A stretch of 64,000 bases of DNA from Mesostigma viride (lineage: Eukaryota; Streptophyta; Mesostigmatophyceae; Mesostigmatales; Mesostigmataceae): contig RPFO01000312.1 in assembly GCA_009746045.1 (NCBI GenBank), positions 1,899,639 through 1,963,638 on the forward strand, written 5' to 3'. Every line of letters begins with the position of its first letter. Position 1 is the stretch's first letter. The notes beneath the pieces were generated by a model, which was not told the origin of the DNA, searched no databases, and was given only the letters and a program-made list of their open reading frames with translations. Positions 61,901 to 64,000 of this stretch are shown piece by piece. Position numbers and translations under genes: made by a program.

Positions 61901-64000
61901 TGTTCTCCTGCACGCATTAAGGCGATGACGCAGTTGATAAACCGTTTTCCTGCCTCGTCCCATGGCCCCTCGCCTGGTTGCTCACATATCTACCACCCTT
62001 CACCCTACCCTACTTTTTTCCCTTAACCCTACTATCTCCCACCCTTGACCCTACCCTACCCTTGACCTTACCCTACCCTACCCTTCACCCTTGACCCTAC
62101 TATCTCCCACCCTTGACCCTACCCTACCCTTAACCCTTAACCCTTAACCCTAGTATCTCCTACCTTACCCTAACCGCGTTCCTCCCCCTTCTTTTTTTTT
62201 CCATGTTTGCTCTGCGCCCGCCAGCCCTTGTCAAGCTGATGACGCGGGGGGGGGGGGGTTCGATCCTGTGAACGCTGTCCTTGTTCCCTTCTCATCTCCT
62301 CCCTGACCGCCCCTGCCATACCCTAACTTAGTCACTCCCCCCCCCCCCCCCCGGCTTTCTCCCTTATTCCCTCCCCTCTACCCCCACACACACAGCGCTC
62401 GTCAAGCTGATGACGCAGTCAATCGACCCCACGGACGGGTACGTGTGGCAGCACCCGAACGCGCGCATCGCGTACGTGGCGCAGCATGCGTTCCACCACA
62501 TCGAGGAGCACCTGGAGAAAACGCCCAGCGAGTACCTGCGCTGGCGCTACCAGACCGAGGAGGACCGTGAGGCCATGGCCAAGGTCAACCGGCAGGTGGG
62601 TGGCATGTAACACAAACATGAATTTCTCTGTGGCTCGTCTGCAGCCAATTTGCTTGTGCAGCTGCTTTGCGGTGGTTGGCATGCCTGCTCAATTTGCTTG
62701 TCCGTTTGCTGGTTGGTCTCCCTAACGGAGCACCTGTGCGATGTTTCTCTTTTCATTTATGTTTTTGGGTAATTTTTTTTGTTTTGGTTGAGTGTGACGG
62801 CAAGTGCACCTATTCGTATGCTCATGTACCGGTCCCCCCCCCCCCCCCCCCCAGGTGACGGAGGAAGACCTGCGGCGGCGGGAGCAGTTTGCTAGCAGCT
62901 ACAACGGCTACAAGATGGTGGTGGAGAAGCTGGTCGGCAAGCGGGAGCTGCGCAAGGTCATTCAGTACGAGGTCAAGTGGGTCAACCTGTGGGAGGGCAG
63001 CAACCAGTGGATCGCCAAGGACAAGCTCGAGGAGATGGGATACGGTACGAGAGGGAAGGGGGAAGAGGTTAGAGAGGGGCTGTATCTTTAAATGACTGTG
63101 ACAGTGTAAGGTAGCTGCGGAAATGGATGGCCAAGGACAAGGTCCAGGAGTTACATGGCAACCAAGCCTACTAATAGTATCCAAATTGATACCACTGTCC
63201 ATTGTCTCATAGGCAGGCTTGACCGTCCTGATGGTATCTAATGGTATCAGATAGTGGTCGTGGTTTCTTGCCCCGCGCTGGTAATCTCGCTGGTATCATT
63301 CTCTCACAGGTAACCTGGTGGCGGACTCATTGCTTATGTCTTTTTGTGATCGTATTTAAGTGTCTACCCCCCACCGGTACCCCCTCACAGGAAGTTGGCG
63401 GGCTGATTCCTCTTATTTTGACGCCCCCCTTCATTACCCTCTCATCGTCCACTCACAGGCAAGCTCGTGGCGGATTACGACGCCAAAGAGAGCGCGCGCA
63501 GTGTCGCTGCCCGGCCCTTCACGGGCCCTGTCATCACGGCCTTCCTCGCCGACTTTGGCCTCAACGCCGAGATCGCAAACCACACCTCCATCGGCAGCCT
63601 GTCCGGCGGCCAGAAGGTCAAGGTGGTGCTGGCGGCAGCGATGTGGAACTGCCCGCACCTGCTCGTGCTGGATGAGCCAACCAACTACCTGGACAGGGAC
63701 TCCCTGGGCGCGCTTGCGGCGGCGCTCAAGCAGTTTGAGGGCGGCGTCGTAATGATCTCTCACTCGGCGGAGTTCATCCAAGAGATTTGCCCCGAACTGT
63801 GGACGGTCGCGGACGGCAAGGTCACGTGCACGGGCATGCCGTTTGAGTACGTCCCGCTGACCAAGTTTGAGAAGCTCGAGAAGCACGGCAGCGAGGACGC
63901 GGATAAAGAGAAGAAGGCGGGCGTGGGGGTGCCCAAGACGCGCAAGAAGGACATGACGCGCAAGGAGAGGGAGGCGGAGGCGGCGGCCAAGGCAGCGCTC
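52931..64000 (+). CDS. eEF3: translation elongation factor 3 (eEF3), ABC-F-type ATPase, 3' end outside the window
   Basis: Exons: 52931-53092, 53234-53395, 54564-55025, 55563-55802, 56123-56323, 56855-57031, 58139-58298, 59143-59285, 59742-59961, 60594-60802, 61453-61711, 62396-62595, 62855-63044, 63459-64000+. All phases close, giving 1109 codons so far (yeast eEF3 is about 1044). eEF3 binds ribosomes and uses ATP to release E-site tRNA and aid translocation. Order: Ala/Lys-rich N-terminus; HEAT repeats (exons 3-5, e.g. [19 protein letters not shown]); helical region; ABC1 with GRNGVGKST (about 544-552), [11 protein letters not shown] and [14 protein letters not shown]2 with GANGAGKST (about 791-799), the eEF3-specific chromodomain insert ([26 protein letters not shown]), [23 protein letters not shown] and the H-loop ISHS. 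A Lys/Arg/Glu-rich tail begins before the window ends. All ATPase motifs are intact. Confidence 0.95.
55438..55499 (+). repeat. triplicated phrase around AAAAGAAGGCACTTGCTGTG
   Basis: Three tandem copies of about 20 bp in eEF3 intron 3, shortly before the acceptor tract. Confidence 0.85.
57537..58060 (+). repeat. 16-bp minisatellite in eEF3 intron 6, about 32 copies
   Basis: Unit TTCCTCATGACCCTAA, with two recurrent variant positions: the final AA alternates with GT, and GACCC with GATCC. The variants are arranged in runs and alternations, as expected from unequal exchange or slippage of multi-unit blocks. Confidence 0.95.
58782..59142 (+). repeat. (CCCT/CCTCC)n polypyrimidine tract ending at the acceptor of eEF3 exon 8
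   Basis: About 330 bases of CTCCC/CTCC units followed by a run of about 16 C and TCCCTTCCACCAG. The purine-rich complement is of the type that forms triplex or G-quadruplex structures. Long frames on both strands here (Pro/Ser/Leu or Gly/Glu/Arg) are repeat artefacts. Confidence 0.95.
62000..62170 (+). repeat. degenerate CCCTAC / CCCTTAA telomere-like repeat in eEF3 intron 11
   Basis: Dense CCCTACC, CCCTTGA and three consecutive CCCTTAA units. It resembles but does not equal plant-type CCCTAAA. It may be an interstitial telomere-like tract or simply a pyrimidine-rich intron. Confidence 0.6.

Larger units (their letters stand above)
55066..63420 (+). repeat. exon-edge echoes in eEF3 introns
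   Basis: Donor-side copies: exon 3 (GCGATGCAGGTGGGTT) at 55066-55092 and 55111-55145; exon 5 (CACCGAGGAGGTGG) at 56438-56460; exon 6 (GTTTGAGATGTTCGAGTGGA) at 57041-57063 and 57118-57190; exon 7 (GGACCTATGCAACTGCCGCT) at 58375-58425; exon 9 (AAGCTGGCGCTCGGTATGTG) at 60025-60050, 60097-60125, 60179-60200 and 60330-60350; exon 13 at 63118-63160. Acceptor-side copies: exon 8 at 58622-58650 and 58686-58732; exon 11 at 61260-61348 and 61349-61440; exon 12 at 62221-62250; exon 14 at 63204-63240 (weak), 63301-63338 and 63382-63420. Read by eye; many also copy the GT or AG. Confidence 0.85.

Noticed and set aside
62000-62170. True interstitial telomere
   Set aside because: Units are too mixed (CCCTAC, CCCTTGA, CCCTTAA) and lie in an intron; kept only as telomere-like.

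Overview
This is a eukaryotic nuclear window: GT-AG introns split every host gene, and there are long microsatellites and dense nested transposons of several classes. The set of host genes (a sialyltransferase-like GT29 enzyme with a Pro/Gly-rich N-terminus, a LigB/DODA-type extradiol dioxygenase, and a non-fungal eEF3 ABC ATPase with a chromodomain) fits a green alga best. I inferred that from gene content only; it is not proven.

Layout. 0-0.5 kb: the 3' end of an upstream gene encoding a 10-residue-repeat coiled coil. 1.1-1.8 kb: an (ATTC)n-(ACCC)n-(ATTC)n tract abutting a LINE 3'-end-like sequence. 4.9-6.9 kb: about 2 kb of nearly pure CAG/AGC repeat. 7.45-15.8 kb: the GT29 gene, eight exons read here, lacking its first exon(s). 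16.4-49.5 kb: a transposon-dominated block holding two inverted TTAA-flanked elements, a recent Ty3/Gypsy-type chromovirus with 5-bp target duplication but no reverse transcriptase, an L1-like LINE broken by that chromovirus and by a CACTA-like element, several more LINE 3' fragments, a MITE inside a LINE, and another TTAA-flanked piggyBac-like element. 50.7-52.1 kb: the dioxygenase on the minus strand. 52.9-64.0 kb: eEF3, 14 exons, running off the right edge and divergent from the dioxygenase.

The exon models rest on splice phases: the phase at every junction I propose in GT29, the dioxygenase and eEF3 closes exactly, and the joined frames carry the family motifs in the right order. The most unusual signal is in the introns of GT29 and eEF3. 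Many of them hold one to four decayed tandem copies of the adjoining exon edge, including its splice site ('exon-edge echoes'). This happens in two unrelated genes 40 kb apart, on both donor and acceptor sides. A second theme is layered insertion: LINE tails made of (TTAA)n sit at the edges of TTAA-specific transposons, and one LINE can be followed across two younger insertions.
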